Source: an uncultured Oscillospiraceae bacterium (GTDB lineage: Bacteria > Bacillota_A > Clostridia > Oscillospirales > Oscillospiraceae). From it: a stretch of 9,770 nt of DNA. This document shows, in pieces, positions 1 through 6,616 of the stretch. Both the position numbers and the translations under genes were made by a program. How positions within the stretch are numbered: position 1 is the stretch's first letter; every line of letters begins with the position of its first letter. The DNA is taken from NCBI GenBank assembly GCA_900770015.1, contig CAAGIU010000153.1, positions 1 to 9,770 of the forward strand, given 5' to 3'. Under the pieces are notes generated by a model that saw nothing but the letters and a program-made list of their open reading frames with translations, was not told the origin of the DNA and searched no databases.

Positions 1-19
1 AGGGTCCCACGTTCCAATA

Positions 20-106
20 GGCGCTGCCCAACCATCCAACGAAGTACCCTCCCTCTCAGCCCGTTCGGCTGACAGCTCTCCCAAAGGGAGAGCCAAGGGC
101 GCTGCC
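20..106. repeat. Palindromic intergenic repeat with flanking 9-bp direct repeats
   Basis: Two hairpins stand side by side. The first has arms TCAGCC at 56-61 and GGCTGA at 67-72 with a 5-nt loop. The second has arms GCTCTCCC at 75-82 and GGGAGAGC at 86-93 with the loop AAA. No T-run follows, so this is not a standard terminator. The layout (CCTCTCAG, hairpin, ACAGCTCTCCC AAA GGGAGAGCCAAG) matches a type of small palindromic element that I recognise as recurrent between genes in gut Clostridia. The 9-mer GGCGCTGCC occurs at 20-28 and again at 98-106, flanking both hairpins, which could be a target duplication or chance. Short open frames read through the region but nothing supports coding. Confidence 0.6.
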
Positions 107-186
107 GCGCCAGTGCGTTAAATTACAATTTTTTGATGTAACACCCTACTACAGTTACAGGCTTGAAATGAACCGGAGGTGATGGA
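107..186 (+). promoter_or_regulatory. Leader and ribosome binding site of the pseudouridine synthase gene
   Basis: GGAGGTGAT at 175-183 is a near-perfect anti-Shine-Dalgarno match and places ATG at 187, seven bases after GGAGG, so it fixes the start. Upstream is A/T-rich with TACAAT at 124-129, but I see no convincing -35 at the right distance, so no promoter is called. A 6-bp inverted repeat (TGTAAC 137-142, GTTACA 154-159) could be an operator half-site pair or chance. Confidence 0.5.
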
Positions 187-1047
187 ATGAAACTAAAGAT
201 CACGGCAGCGCGCGCTGGGCGGCTGTCCTCCTTTTTGCTGGGGGAGCTGAAAATGTCCACGGGGCTGATGAACAGGCTGAAATGGGGCGATGCCATCCGG
301 GTGAACGGTCTGCCCCGGCATACGGATTATCCCGTAAAGCCCGGGGATGTGGTCACCGTGGCCTTGGAGGAAGAGACACCGGAATACCCAGCGGAGGAAG
401 GGACCCTGACCATTCTCTATGAGGATGACTGGCTTCTGGCGGTGGACAAGCCGGCGGGAATGCTGATCCACCCCTCGAGATCGAGAAACTCCGGCACCCT
501 GGCCAATTACGTGGCGGGGTACTATGAAAAAACCGGCCAGAAGAGCGCCTTCCATCCCCTGACCCGGCTGGACCGGGACACCTTTGGAATCGTCCTTCTG
601 GCAAAGAATTCTCATATTCACGCCCTTTTGCAGCAGGAAAAGCCGAAAAAGACCTATCATGCGGTGGTATTCGGCGCACCTGCCCAGAGCTGCGGAACGG
701 TGGATGCCCCCATCGCCCGATGCCCCCTGCCCAGCCTTTTGCGGAAAATCGACCCCGAGGGCAAGCCCTGCATTACGGAGTACCGGACATTGGAGCAAAC
801 CGGAACAGTAAGCAAACTGGAGCTGAACCCGGTGACGGGAAGAACCCACCAGCTTCGGCTCCACTGCGCATTTCTGGGCTGCCCCATCGTGGGCGACCCC
901 CAGTACGGCACCCCGGAGTCTGTCCGATGGTCGGAAAACCGGGGCATCCATTCCCAGCTCCTGTGTGCCAAACGGCTGGAATTCACCCACCCCATCACCG
1001 GGGAGAAGCTGACGCTGGAATCGAACATGGATGCCCGGCTGCGATAA
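187..1047 (+). CDS. RluA-family RNA pseudouridine synthase
   Basis: This enzyme should isomerise uridine to pseudouridine in ribosomal or transfer RNA in the cytoplasm. It has 286 residues, normal for the family. Residues 1-60 look like an S4-type RNA-binding domain, including the stretch RLKWGDAIRVNG followed by KPGDVV. The catalytic domain follows, with VDKPAGMLIHP at 86-96, the active-site motif RLDRDTFG at 127-134 (catalytic Asp expected at D129) and PVTGRTHQLRLH at 215-226. The common form of the active-site motif is HRLDRDTSG; here Thr replaces His and Phe replaces Ser, changes that leave the catalytic Asp. The start is fixed by the strong GGAGGTGAT site just upstream. It converges on the HAD gene with only 26 bp between stop codons and no visible terminator hairpin. 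Substrate position (RluD-, RluC- or YlyB-like) cannot be told from this, so no symbol is given. Confidence 0.93.
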   Translation: MKLKITAARAGRLSSFLLGELKMSTGLMNRLKWGDAIRVNGLPRHTDYPVKPGDVVTVALEEETPEYPAEEGTLTILYEDDWLLAVDKPAGMLIHPSRSRNSGTLANYVAGYYEKTGQKSAFHPLTRLDRDTFGIVLLAKNSHIHALLQQEKPKKTYHAVVFGAPAQSCGTVDAPIARCPLPSLLRKIDPEGKPCITEYRTLEQTGTVSKLELNPVTGRTHQLRLHCAFLGCPIVGDPQYGTPESVRWSENRGIHSQLLCAKRLEFTHPITGEKLTLESNMDARLR

Positions 1048-1073
1048 CCGCCGCACCCGCAAAGGCCAGGCAA

Positions 1074-1751
1074 TTATTTGATCATATCGATGACATCCAG
1101 CAGGGAATCGGCCTTTGCATAGGCGATGGAGAGGATATTCTCCCCCGGCTGGTCCAGGTCGGGGACGATGGTGGCCTTGCAGCCGGCGCGGTGGGCGGAG
1201 AGGATGCCGGTGTAGCTGTCCTCCAGCGCCAGGCAGTTCTGCGGGGGCAGGCCGATGGTTTCGGCGCCCAGCAGATAGATGTCCGGCTCCGGCTTGCCGT
1301 GGGGCACCTGATAGGCGGTGCAGATGTGCCGGAATTTTTCCAGCAGGCCAAGGCTTCCCAGATGGGCTTCGATCCGGTCCATGGGGGAGGCGGTGGTCAG
1401 GGCAAAGGGGATATTGCGCTGCTGCAGGAAGTCCAGCAGCTCGTTGACGCCGGGCTTCGCCTCCACACCGTGCTGGGCGACGTATGCGTCCATCAGTTCA
1501 ATACGCCGACTGCGGACATCGGGATAGCGGATATCCGGCCCGAAGAGGGAGCTGAGGTAGGCCTGCCCCGCGTTCCGGTTCAGGCTCCGCATCCCCAGCG
1601 CCTGTTCATAGGTCATGGGGAAGCCGAAGGATTCGCAGGCGGCGGCCCAGAATTTCGCATACAGCTTCTCCGAGTCCAGGATCACACCGTCCATATCAAA
1701 CAGCACACCCCGGATCGGGGCATCGTCGGGGCGAAAAATGGTATAGGACAT
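1074..1751 (-). CDS. HAD-superfamily hydrolase, beta-phosphoglucomutase/phosphatase-like
   Basis: A 225-residue cytoplasmic phosphatase or phosphomutase of HAD subfamily IA. Motif I is FDMDGVILDSE (residues 18-28, nucleophile D19 and acid/base D21). A helical cap follows at about 30-95. Motif II is LTTASP at 118-123, the motif III lysine is in HGKPEPD (K153), and motif IV is LEDSYTG with E177 and D178. All catalytic residues are present. The open frame runs back to an ATG at 1853, but GGAG seven bases before the ATG at 1751 favours that start; the ATG at 1757 lies one base after the same GGAGA and is too close. Relatives include beta-phosphoglucomutase, sugar-phosphate phosphatases and phosphoglycolate phosphatase, and the cap sequence does not let me choose between them. 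It is transcribed away from the two-component genes and converges on the pseudouridine synthase gene. Confidence 0.9.
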   Translation of the reverse strand: MSYTIFRPDDAPIRGVLFDMDGVILDSEKLYAKFWAAACESFGFPMTYEQALGMRSLNRNAGQAYLSSLFGPDIRYPDVRSRRIELMDAYVAQHGVEAKPGVNELLDFLQQRNIPFALTTASPMDRIEAHLGSLGLLEKFRHICTAYQVPHGKPEPDIYLLGAETIGLPPQNCLALEDSYTGILSAHRAGCKATIVPDLDQPGENILSIAYAKADSLLDVIDMIK

Positions 1752-1784
1752 GGTCATTCTCCATTCATCGTTTTTTGCGGTTCT

Positions 1785-1813
1785 ATTATGAAGCATCCGC
1801 TGCCCGGATTCCA
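1785..1813 (-). promoter_or_regulatory. Possible promoter of the HAD hydrolase gene
   Basis: On the minus strand CATAAT (1785-1790) matches the -10 consensus at five of six positions. TGGAAT (1808-1813) lies 17 bases upstream and matches the -35 consensus at only three. The leader to the ATG at 1751 would be about 30 nt. This is a weak call based on hexamers alone. Confidence 0.3.
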
Positions 1814-1925
1814 GACAAAATCCAAAAGAATTTGAAATTTGGCATAAGTGCACAAAACAGAAAGCGCCAATTGGATAAAACGACGAAACCCCAAGGGCGG
1901 TAATGGACCCTTTCCAAAAAATCCC

Positions 1926-1967
1926 TTTGTTAATGGGTTCTTAAGAATTCCGCCACTATCTTCTTAA
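1926..1967 (+). promoter_or_regulatory. Direct-repeat site for an OmpR-type regulator, likely autoregulatory
   Basis: TTGTTAA at 1927-1933 and TTCTTAA at 1938-1944 start 11 bp apart, and TTCTTAA recurs at 1961-1967, 23 bp further on. Direct repeats with an 11-bp period are the known binding pattern of OmpR/PhoB-family dimers. They sit just upstream of the TATAAT box for the response regulator, which is itself of that family. Self-control of the operon is inference. Confidence 0.5.
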
Positions 1968-1979
1968 CATTTTCGGTGG

Positions 1980-1985
1980 TATAAT
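1980..1985 (+). promoter_or_regulatory. -10 box of the two-component operon promoter
   Basis: A perfect TATAAT lies 35 bp before the response-regulator ATG. At 17-bp spacing the -35 position holds TATCTT, a poor match to TTGACA, and the third TTCTTAA repeat overlaps it. A good -10 with a poor -35 and activator-like repeats suggests an activator-dependent promoter. GAGGGG at 2006-2011 serves as the ribosome binding site. Confidence 0.6.
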
Positions 1986-2020
1986 ACCGGCAGAAACAAC
2001 AAAAAGAGGGGAAATGGGAT

Positions 2021-2713
2021 ATGTACAACATTCTGATCTGTGATGACCAGCCGGATATTGTGAATGCGCTGAAAATCTACCTGTCGCCGGAGGGCTATGG
2101 CCTCTTTGAAGCCTTCAACGGCGCGGACGCGGTGAAAATCGCCAAGGAGAACGACATCCATCTGATCCTGCTGGATGTGATGATGCCCGGGATGGACGGC
2201 ATCACCGCCACCTCCAAAATCCGGGAATTTTCCAATGTGCCCATCATCCTGCTCACCGCCAAATCCGAAACCGAGGACAAGGTACTGGGCCTCAATGTGG
2301 GCGCCGACGACTACATCACCAAGCCCTTTGCCCCGGTGGAGGTGCTGGCCCGGGTCAAGAGCCAGCTTCGCCGGTTTTCCTCTCTGGGCAGCCGCACGGA
2401 GGACTCCGACACCCTGACCCTGGGGGGCATCACCCTGGACGACCGGACCAAGGTTGTCACCGTGGAGGGGGAGCCTGTGAACCTGACCCCCACGGAGTAT
2501 GCCATCCTCAAGCTGCTGATGTCCAATCCCGGCAAGGTGTTCTCCACCAAGGTGCTCTATGAATCCGTGTGGCAGGAGGTGGCCCTGGGCAGCGAGGGCG
2601 CCGTGGCCGTCCACATCCGCCATCTGCGGGAGAAAATTGAGATCAACCCCTCCGAGCCTCGCTATCTCAAGGTCATGTGGGGCCAGGGCTATAAGATGGA
2701 GGCCAAACCATGA
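2021..2713 (+). CDS. OmpR/PhoB-family response regulator (VanR-like)
   Basis: A 230-residue cytoplasmic transcription factor activated by phosphorylation. The receiver domain covers residues 2-117 with the acidic pair D8/D9, the phospho-acceptor D52 in LLDVMMPGMDG, the switch residue T79 in LLTAKSE and the conserved lysine K101 in ITKPFAPVEVLARV. The winged-helix DNA-binding domain runs from about 131 to 227: NLTPTEYAILKLLMSNPGKV, then the likely recognition helix near AVAVHIRHLREKIE (194-207) and the wing VMWGQGYKME. Length and all key residues are normal. Its last four bases (ATGA) overlap the kinase start, so the two are translationally coupled and must work as a pair. The overall sequence resembles the many VanR-like regulators of Clostridia that respond to cell-envelope stress, but the signal and target genes cannot be read here. 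Confidence 0.95.
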   Translation: MYNILICDDQPDIVNALKIYLSPEGYGLFEAFNGADAVKIAKENDIHLILLDVMMPGMDGITATSKIREFSNVPIILLTAKSETEDKVLGLNVGADDYITKPFAPVEVLARVKSQLRRFSSLGSRTEDSDTLTLGGITLDDRTKVVTVEGEPVNLTPTEYAILKLLMSNPGKVFSTKVLYESVWQEVALGSEGAVAVHIRHLREKIEINPSEPRYLKVMWGQGYKMEAKP

Positions 2714-4857
2714 GACACGCGTTGTGGCTGAAATTTATTGCCGTGGCGCTCTGTGCCGCCGCTCTGCTGGCTGCGGCGGGGGGAGGCCTTGGGCTTGCTG
2801 TCCTGGCCTCCGAGGATCTGCTGGGGGAAAAGACCTTTGAAGAAGCGGTGGCGGAAACCACCGAGACCATGCTTCCCTCCCAGGCCTGTCGCTTTGCCGC
2901 CAACTGGGCATCCATGGAATACGGAGATATGCCGGAGTATGTGGCGAATACTCTCCGGGACGTGATGCTGTGGGACTGGCTGGACGAGGACGGCTACGCC
3001 TATACCATTCTGGACGAAGGCGGAGAGATTCTGTATTCCTATGGAAGCATCCAGGATGCGGAGCAGGAGCTGGAATTCACCTTTACGAATCTGGAATACG
3101 AGCAGTTCCTGGCGGAAGGGTATGACGAAGAAGCCCGCCTGGAAGAAGGCGTTTACTACACAAGCCGCTATGACAACACCCACGGCGGCGTGCACTACAC
3201 CGCAAAGGAGCAGACTTTGGAAGTACCCGTTACGGTGGTGCTTTCCCTGGCTCCCGGGGCCATTGCGCCCAATTCGGCGGATGCCCTGCTGGGTCAGCTG
3301 AGCGTACACAAAAATCTGCTGCCGGCGGCGCTGTTCGGCGGGCTGCTTCTGTTCGCCGTCTGCGCGGTGTACCTCTGCTGTGCCGCCGGATGCCGCAAGG
3401 GCACGGAGGAGATCAGAGCCGGTGGCCTGAACGCCCTGCCCCTGGACCTGTATGCCGGCGGCGTGATCCTGGTGCTGGTTCTGTGTGTAACGATTCTGGA
3501 TGAACTGGATTTCAGATGGTTGGAAAGGCAGAGCATGGCCACCCTCCTGTGGCTGGGGGGCAGCATGGGCTATGGGTGCTGTCTGGCCTTCGTTGGCTTC
3601 TGCTTTGCCTTTGCCGCCCAGGTGAAGATGAAAAACCAATACTGGATCGCCAATACCCTCCTGGGCCGGTGCCTGAAGCTGGCCTTCCGGGTGCTGAAAA
3701 AATGCTGGGCGGGCCTTCTTTGGCTTCTTCCGCGGCTGTATCGCCTGACAAAGCGCATTCTGAAGGACATCTGGAAGGTTTCCGCGGCGCTGGCGGTGCT
3801 GGGCTGGAACATGACGAAAAGGCTGTTTGCCTGGCTGCATGGCTGGCTGCGGCGCTTTGTGAGGCTGTGCGAGGGGCTGTTCTCCCGGCTGCCGCTGATC
3901 TGGCAGTGGCTGGTGGTGGGCATGGTGCTGGTTCTGTGGCTGCTGGTGGCGGTGGCGGAGCGGATGGAGAGTATGATGGTCCTGTGGTGCTGCTGCGCAT
4001 TGGCGGTGGTGCTCTATGGCGCCAACTGCTTCGGCGCGCTGCTGGACGGAGCCAAGCGTATGCGCAGCGGTGATCTGAAGACCAAGGTGGATGACAAATA
4101 CCTCATCGGCACCTTCCGGGAGTTCGCCGAAGAGCTGAACGGTCTGGCGGATGTGGCGGTGGTGGCGGCTCAGAATCAGCTGAAATCCGAGCGCATGAAG
4201 ACCGAGCTGATCACCAACGTGTCCCACGATATCAAAACGCCCCTGACCTCCATCATCAACTATGTGGACCTGCTGGAAAAACCCCACACCCCCGAGGAGG
4301 AGAAGACCTATCTGGAGGTGCTGAACCGCCAGTCCCACCGGATGAAAAAGCTCATCGAGGACCTGATGGAGATGAGCAAGGCCAGCACCGGCAACATTTC
4401 CGTGGAGATTGCGCAGATCGATGCGGCGGAGGCCGTGAATCAGGCCCTGGGTGAGTTTGCCGACAAGCTGGAGGCCGCCGGGGTAACACCGGTGTTCCAT
4501 AACACGGTGGATGTGCTCCTGCTGGCCGACGGGCGGCTGCTGTGGCGCACCATGAGCAATATTCTCAGCAACGCCGTCAAGTACGCCCTGCCCGGGACGA
4601 GACTGTATGTGGATGTGGGCGCGGTGGAGGACAAAGCGGTGATTTCCTTCAAAAACATCTCCGGCGCTCAGCTGAACATCAGCGCCGATGAGCTGATGGA
4701 GCGGTTTGTCCGGGGGGATTCCTCCCGCAACACCGAGGGCAGCGGCCTGGGACTGAACATCGCCAAGAGCCTGATGGAGCTGCAGAACGGCCAGCTCCAG
4801 CTGCTGGTGGACGGCGATCTGTTTAAGGTGACATTGATTTTCCCCAGAGCGGAATAA
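2710..4857 (+). CDS. Membrane sensor histidine kinase (VanS-like), six predicted membrane helices
   Basis: A 715-residue sensor kinase, longer than the 350-500 residues usual for this class. Membrane helix 1 is at about 8-32. An Asp/Glu-rich, probably extracellular domain spans about 34-200. Helices follow at about 203-227, 246-264 and 277-303. Residues 306-395 form a Trp- and Lys/Arg-rich, amphipathic-looking stretch. Two more helices lie at about 397-416 and 421-445. A HAMP-like linker (448-490) precedes the H-box ITNVSHDIKTPLTS with phospho-acceptor H506. The ATPase domain has an N-box (NILSNAVKYA, 617-626), an F-box (ERFVRGD) and a G2 box (GSGLGLNIA, 677-685). The usual G1 motif DxGxG is absent; FKNISGAQLNIS (647-658) takes its place, as I recall from other clostridial VanS-like kinases. 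The sequence shows no ligand. It is coupled to the regulator by an ATGA overlap and followed at once by a strong terminator. Confidence 0.93.
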   Translation: MRHALWLKFIAVALCAAALLAAAGGGLGLAVLASEDLLGEKTFEEAVAETTETMLPSQACRFAANWASMEYGDMPEYVANTLRDVMLWDWLDEDGYAYTILDEGGEILYSYGSIQDAEQELEFTFTNLEYEQFLAEGYDEEARLEEGVYYTSRYDNTHGGVHYTAKEQTLEVPVTVVLSLAPGAIAPNSADALLGQLSVHKNLLPAALFGGLLLFAVCAVYLCCAAGCRKGTEEIRAGGLNALPLDLYAGGVILVLVLCVTILDELDFRWLERQSMATLLWLGGSMGYGCCLAFVGFCFAFAAQVKMKNQYWIANTLLGRCLKLAFRVLKKCWAGLLWLLPRLYRLTKRILKDIWKVSAALAVLGWNMTKRLFAWLHGWLRRFVRLCEGLFSRLPLIWQWLVVGMVLVLWLLVAVAERMESMMVLWCCCALAVVLYGANCFGALLDGAKRMRSGDLKTKVDDKYLIGTFREFAEELNGLADVAVVAAQNQLKSERMKTELITNVSHDIKTPLTSIINYVDLLEKPHTPEEEKTYLEVLNRQSHRMKKLIEDLMEMSKASTGNISVEIAQIDAAEAVNQALGEFADKLEAAGVTPVFHNTVDVLLLADGRLLWRTMSNILSNAVKYALPGTRLYVDVGAVEDKAVISFKNISGAQLNISADELMERFVRGDSSRNTEGSGLGLNIAKSLMELQNGQLQLLVDGDLFKVTLIFPRAE

Positions 4858-4860
4858 GAA

Positions 4861-4899
4861 ATCGGGATTGCCCCGCAGGGCAATCCCGATTGCGTTTTT
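4861..4899. terminator. Intrinsic terminator between kinase and araA, probably bidirectional
   Basis: A perfect 13-bp stem (4861-4873 with 4878-4890, loop CGCA) is followed on the plus strand by TGCGTTTTT. It begins three bases after the kinase stop. On the minus strand it starts seven bases after the araA stop and is followed by the T-rich TTCTTATT, so it can end both convergent transcripts. Confidence 0.9.
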
Positions 4900-6361
4900 A
4901 TTTCAGCTTCCAGGCCAGGTCGTTGAGGAACAGCTCCTTCTCCAGACCCTCCACGGTGGTATCCTTGGTGATGTGGACAAATTCGATGTCCATCATCCGG
5001 GCCCAGTCGTGCATCTGCTCGGCGGTGACGTCGTAGCTCAGCACGGTGTGGTGGGCGCCGCCGGCGGTGATCCAGCACTCCACGCCGGTGGTCAGGTCGG
5101 GCATGGCGCGCCACATGACCCGGGCCACGGGCAGGTTGGGCATGTCCATGATGGGCTTCACGGCCTCGATGTCCTGCACGATCAGGCGCAGGCGGCCGCC
5201 CATGTCGATGAGGCTTGCCACGATGGCGCTGCCGGCCTTGCCTTCAAACACCAGACGGGCGGGGTCCTTCCGGTTGCCGATGCCCAGGGGATGGACCTCG
5301 ATCCGGGGACGGCCGGCGGCCACGCTGGGGCAGACCTCCAGCATGTGGGCGCCCAGGCTGTATTCCTGGCCCTCCACCAGATGATAGGTGTAGTCCTCCA
5401 TGAATGCGGAGGCGCCGTTGCCGTTTTCGCCCATGGCCTTCATGATGGCGGTCATGGCGGAGACCTTCCAGTCGCCCTCGCCGCCGTAGCCGTAGCCCAA
5501 AGCCATCAGGTGCTGGGAGGCAAGACCCGGCAGCTGCTCCATGCCGTACAGATCCTGGAAGGTGTTGGCGAAGGCCATGCAGCCTTCCGCGTCCATCATC
5601 TTCTTCATGGCGATCTCTTCCCTGGCCTGGTAGCGGACGGTGGCGATGTCATCGGTGGCGATGTCGTAGGAGGCCCTGTAGGTTTCCATCAGAGCATCGA
5701 TCTCTTCCTCGGTGACGTTGTTCATGACCTTCACCAGATCACCCACGGCCCAGGTGTTGACCTGCCAGTCCAGCTTGCGCTGAACCTCCACCTTGTCGCC
5801 CTCGGTGACGGCAACCTCGCGCATATTGTCGCCGAAGCGCATGACCTTCATTTCCCTGGAGACGGCCACGCCCACGGCAGCCTTCATCCAGTCGGCGAGG
5901 CGCTGGTGAACCTTAGTGTCCTCCCAGTAACCGGCAACCACCTTCCGGGGAGAGCGCAGGCGGGCGCCGATGAAGCCGTGCTCCCGGTCGCCGTGGGCGG
6001 CCTGGTTCAGGTTCATGAAGTCCATGTCGATCTGCTCGTTGGGGATCTCCCGGTTGTACTGGGTGGCCAGATGGCACCAGGGCTTCTGGAGCATGGTCAG
6101 GCCGTTGATCCACATCTTGCTGGGGGAGAAGGTGTGGCACCAGGTGACGATACCGGCGCACTCGCCGCGGTAGTTGGCTTCCCGGATGACGTCGGTGATG
6201 CCCTGACAGGTGACGCCCACAGTCTTGAACACCAGAGGATAGGGCAGCACGGCGGTGAGCTTTTCGGCCATTTCCCTGGCCCGGGCCTCCACCGTCTCCA
6301 GCACCTCGGGGCCATACAGGAACTGGGAGCCGACAACAAACCAGAATTCACGTTTTTTCAT
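4898..6361 (-). CDS. araA: L-arabinose isomerase
   Basis: Converts L-arabinose to L-ribulose, the first step of bacterial arabinose breakdown, as a cytoplasmic Mn-dependent homo-oligomer. The 487 residues fit the family (about 475-500). Diagnostic stretches include EFWFVVGSQFLYGPEVL near the N-terminus, WCHTFSPSKMWINGL (74-88), GYGYGGEGDWK, FMEDYTYHL and LGAHMLEVCPS. Catalytic and metal residues align with those of E. coli AraA: E295, E322 and H339 keep the 27- and 44-residue spacing of E306, E333 and H350, with the last ligand in GGAHHTV (H437/H438). The start follows AAGGAG by nine bases. No araB or araD lies next to it in this window, so either they are elsewhere or AraA works alone here. 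It is divergent from pyk and convergent with the kinase gene. Arginine codons are mainly CGC and CGG with four AGG, unlike acsB. Confidence 0.97.
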   Translation of the reverse strand: MKKREFWFVVGSQFLYGPEVLETVEARAREMAEKLTAVLPYPLVFKTVGVTCQGITDVIREANYRGECAGIVTWCHTFSPSKMWINGLTMLQKPWCHLATQYNREIPNEQIDMDFMNLNQAAHGDREHGFIGARLRSPRKVVAGYWEDTKVHQRLADWMKAAVGVAVSREMKVMRFGDNMREVAVTEGDKVEVQRKLDWQVNTWAVGDLVKVMNNVTEEEIDALMETYRASYDIATDDIATVRYQAREEIAMKKMMDAEGCMAFANTFQDLYGMEQLPGLASQHLMALGYGYGGEGDWKVSAMTAIMKAMGENGNGASAFMEDYTYHLVEGQEYSLGAHMLEVCPSVAAGRPRIEVHPLGIGNRKDPARLVFEGKAGSAIVASLIDMGGRLRLIVQDIEAVKPIMDMPNLPVARVMWRAMPDLTTGVECWITAGGAHHTVLSYDVTAEQMHDWARMMDIEFVHITKDTTVEGLEKELFLNDLAWKLK

Positions 6362-6384
6362 GTAAACAATCTCCTTTTGGATAA

Positions 6385-6489
6385 AATCAACAAATTTGGC
6401 GGCCTGAAACCAGGCTATTGGTATTATATCGCAGGATACGGAAAAAGTCGATTGATTGATTTGGAGAAATTATCACCTTTTTGTTGATT
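6385..6489. repeat. 10-bp inverted repeat spanning the araA and pyk promoters
   Basis: AATCAACAAA at 6385-6394 and its exact complement TTTGTTGATT at 6480-6489 lie 95 bp apart. The left arm lies in the araA leader, just upstream of its ribosome binding site. The right arm overlaps the predicted -35 box of pyk (6484-6489). A paired operator is possible; chance in A/T-rich DNA is not excluded. Confidence 0.4.
6423..6451 (-). promoter_or_regulatory. Promoter of araA
   Basis: On the minus strand TCGACT (6446-6451) and a perfect TATAAT (6423-6428) are 17 bp apart. Transcription would start near 6416, giving a leader of about 55 nt. At that point lies a small inverted repeat, GCCTG at 6402-6406 and CAGGC at 6411-6415, which could be an operator or a 5' mRNA hairpin. 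Confidence 0.65.
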
Positions 6490-6512
6490 ATTTTGCGAAA
6501 GGAGATTATGAT
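6484..6512 (+). promoter_or_regulatory. Promoter of pyk
   Basis: TTGATT (6484-6489) and TATGAT (6507-6512) are separated by exactly 17 bp and match consensus at four and five of six positions. Transcription would start near 6519, leaving a leader of about 98 nt before the ATG at 6617. The -35 boxes of this promoter and the araA promoter are 32 bp apart, back to back, so one regulator bound between them could affect both. Confidence 0.6.
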
Positions 6513-6616
6513 ATACGTGAAAATCAGACGATCCATTTGGGAGAAGGTATCCCCGGCGGCCAAAGTGGCGGCAAAGGAATGCGGATCCGATCCCGGGAGT
6601 GAAAAGGAGATTCTAT

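Noticed and set aside
193..1835. Open frames opposite or overlapping the pseudouridine synthase and HAD genes
   Set aside because: They overlap two genes with intact catalytic motifs and have no plausible ribosome binding site or recognisable product.
1752..1853. Upstream start for the HAD gene at 1853
   Set aside because: The extra 34 residues resemble no HAD sequence, while GGAG at proper distance supports the ATG at 1751.
2689..4500. Long minus-strand open frame of about 600 codons under the kinase gene
   Set aside because: It is antisense to a clearly conserved kinase and its translation is His/Gln/Pro-rich low complexity, as expected of the reverse of G/C-rich coding DNA.
4868..6487. 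Long plus-strand open frame of about 540 codons opposite araA
   Set aside because: It mirrors araA, its product is His/Gly/Val-rich with no motif, and it would run through the terminator.
6599..6616. GTG start for pyk at 6599
   Set aside because: This stretch contains the ribosome binding site of the ATG at 6617, and MRKTKIICTIGPAS is the normal pyruvate kinase N-terminus.
6362..6616. Catabolite-repression (cre) site in the araA/pyk region
   Set aside because: I could not find a match to the cre consensus on either strand by eye.
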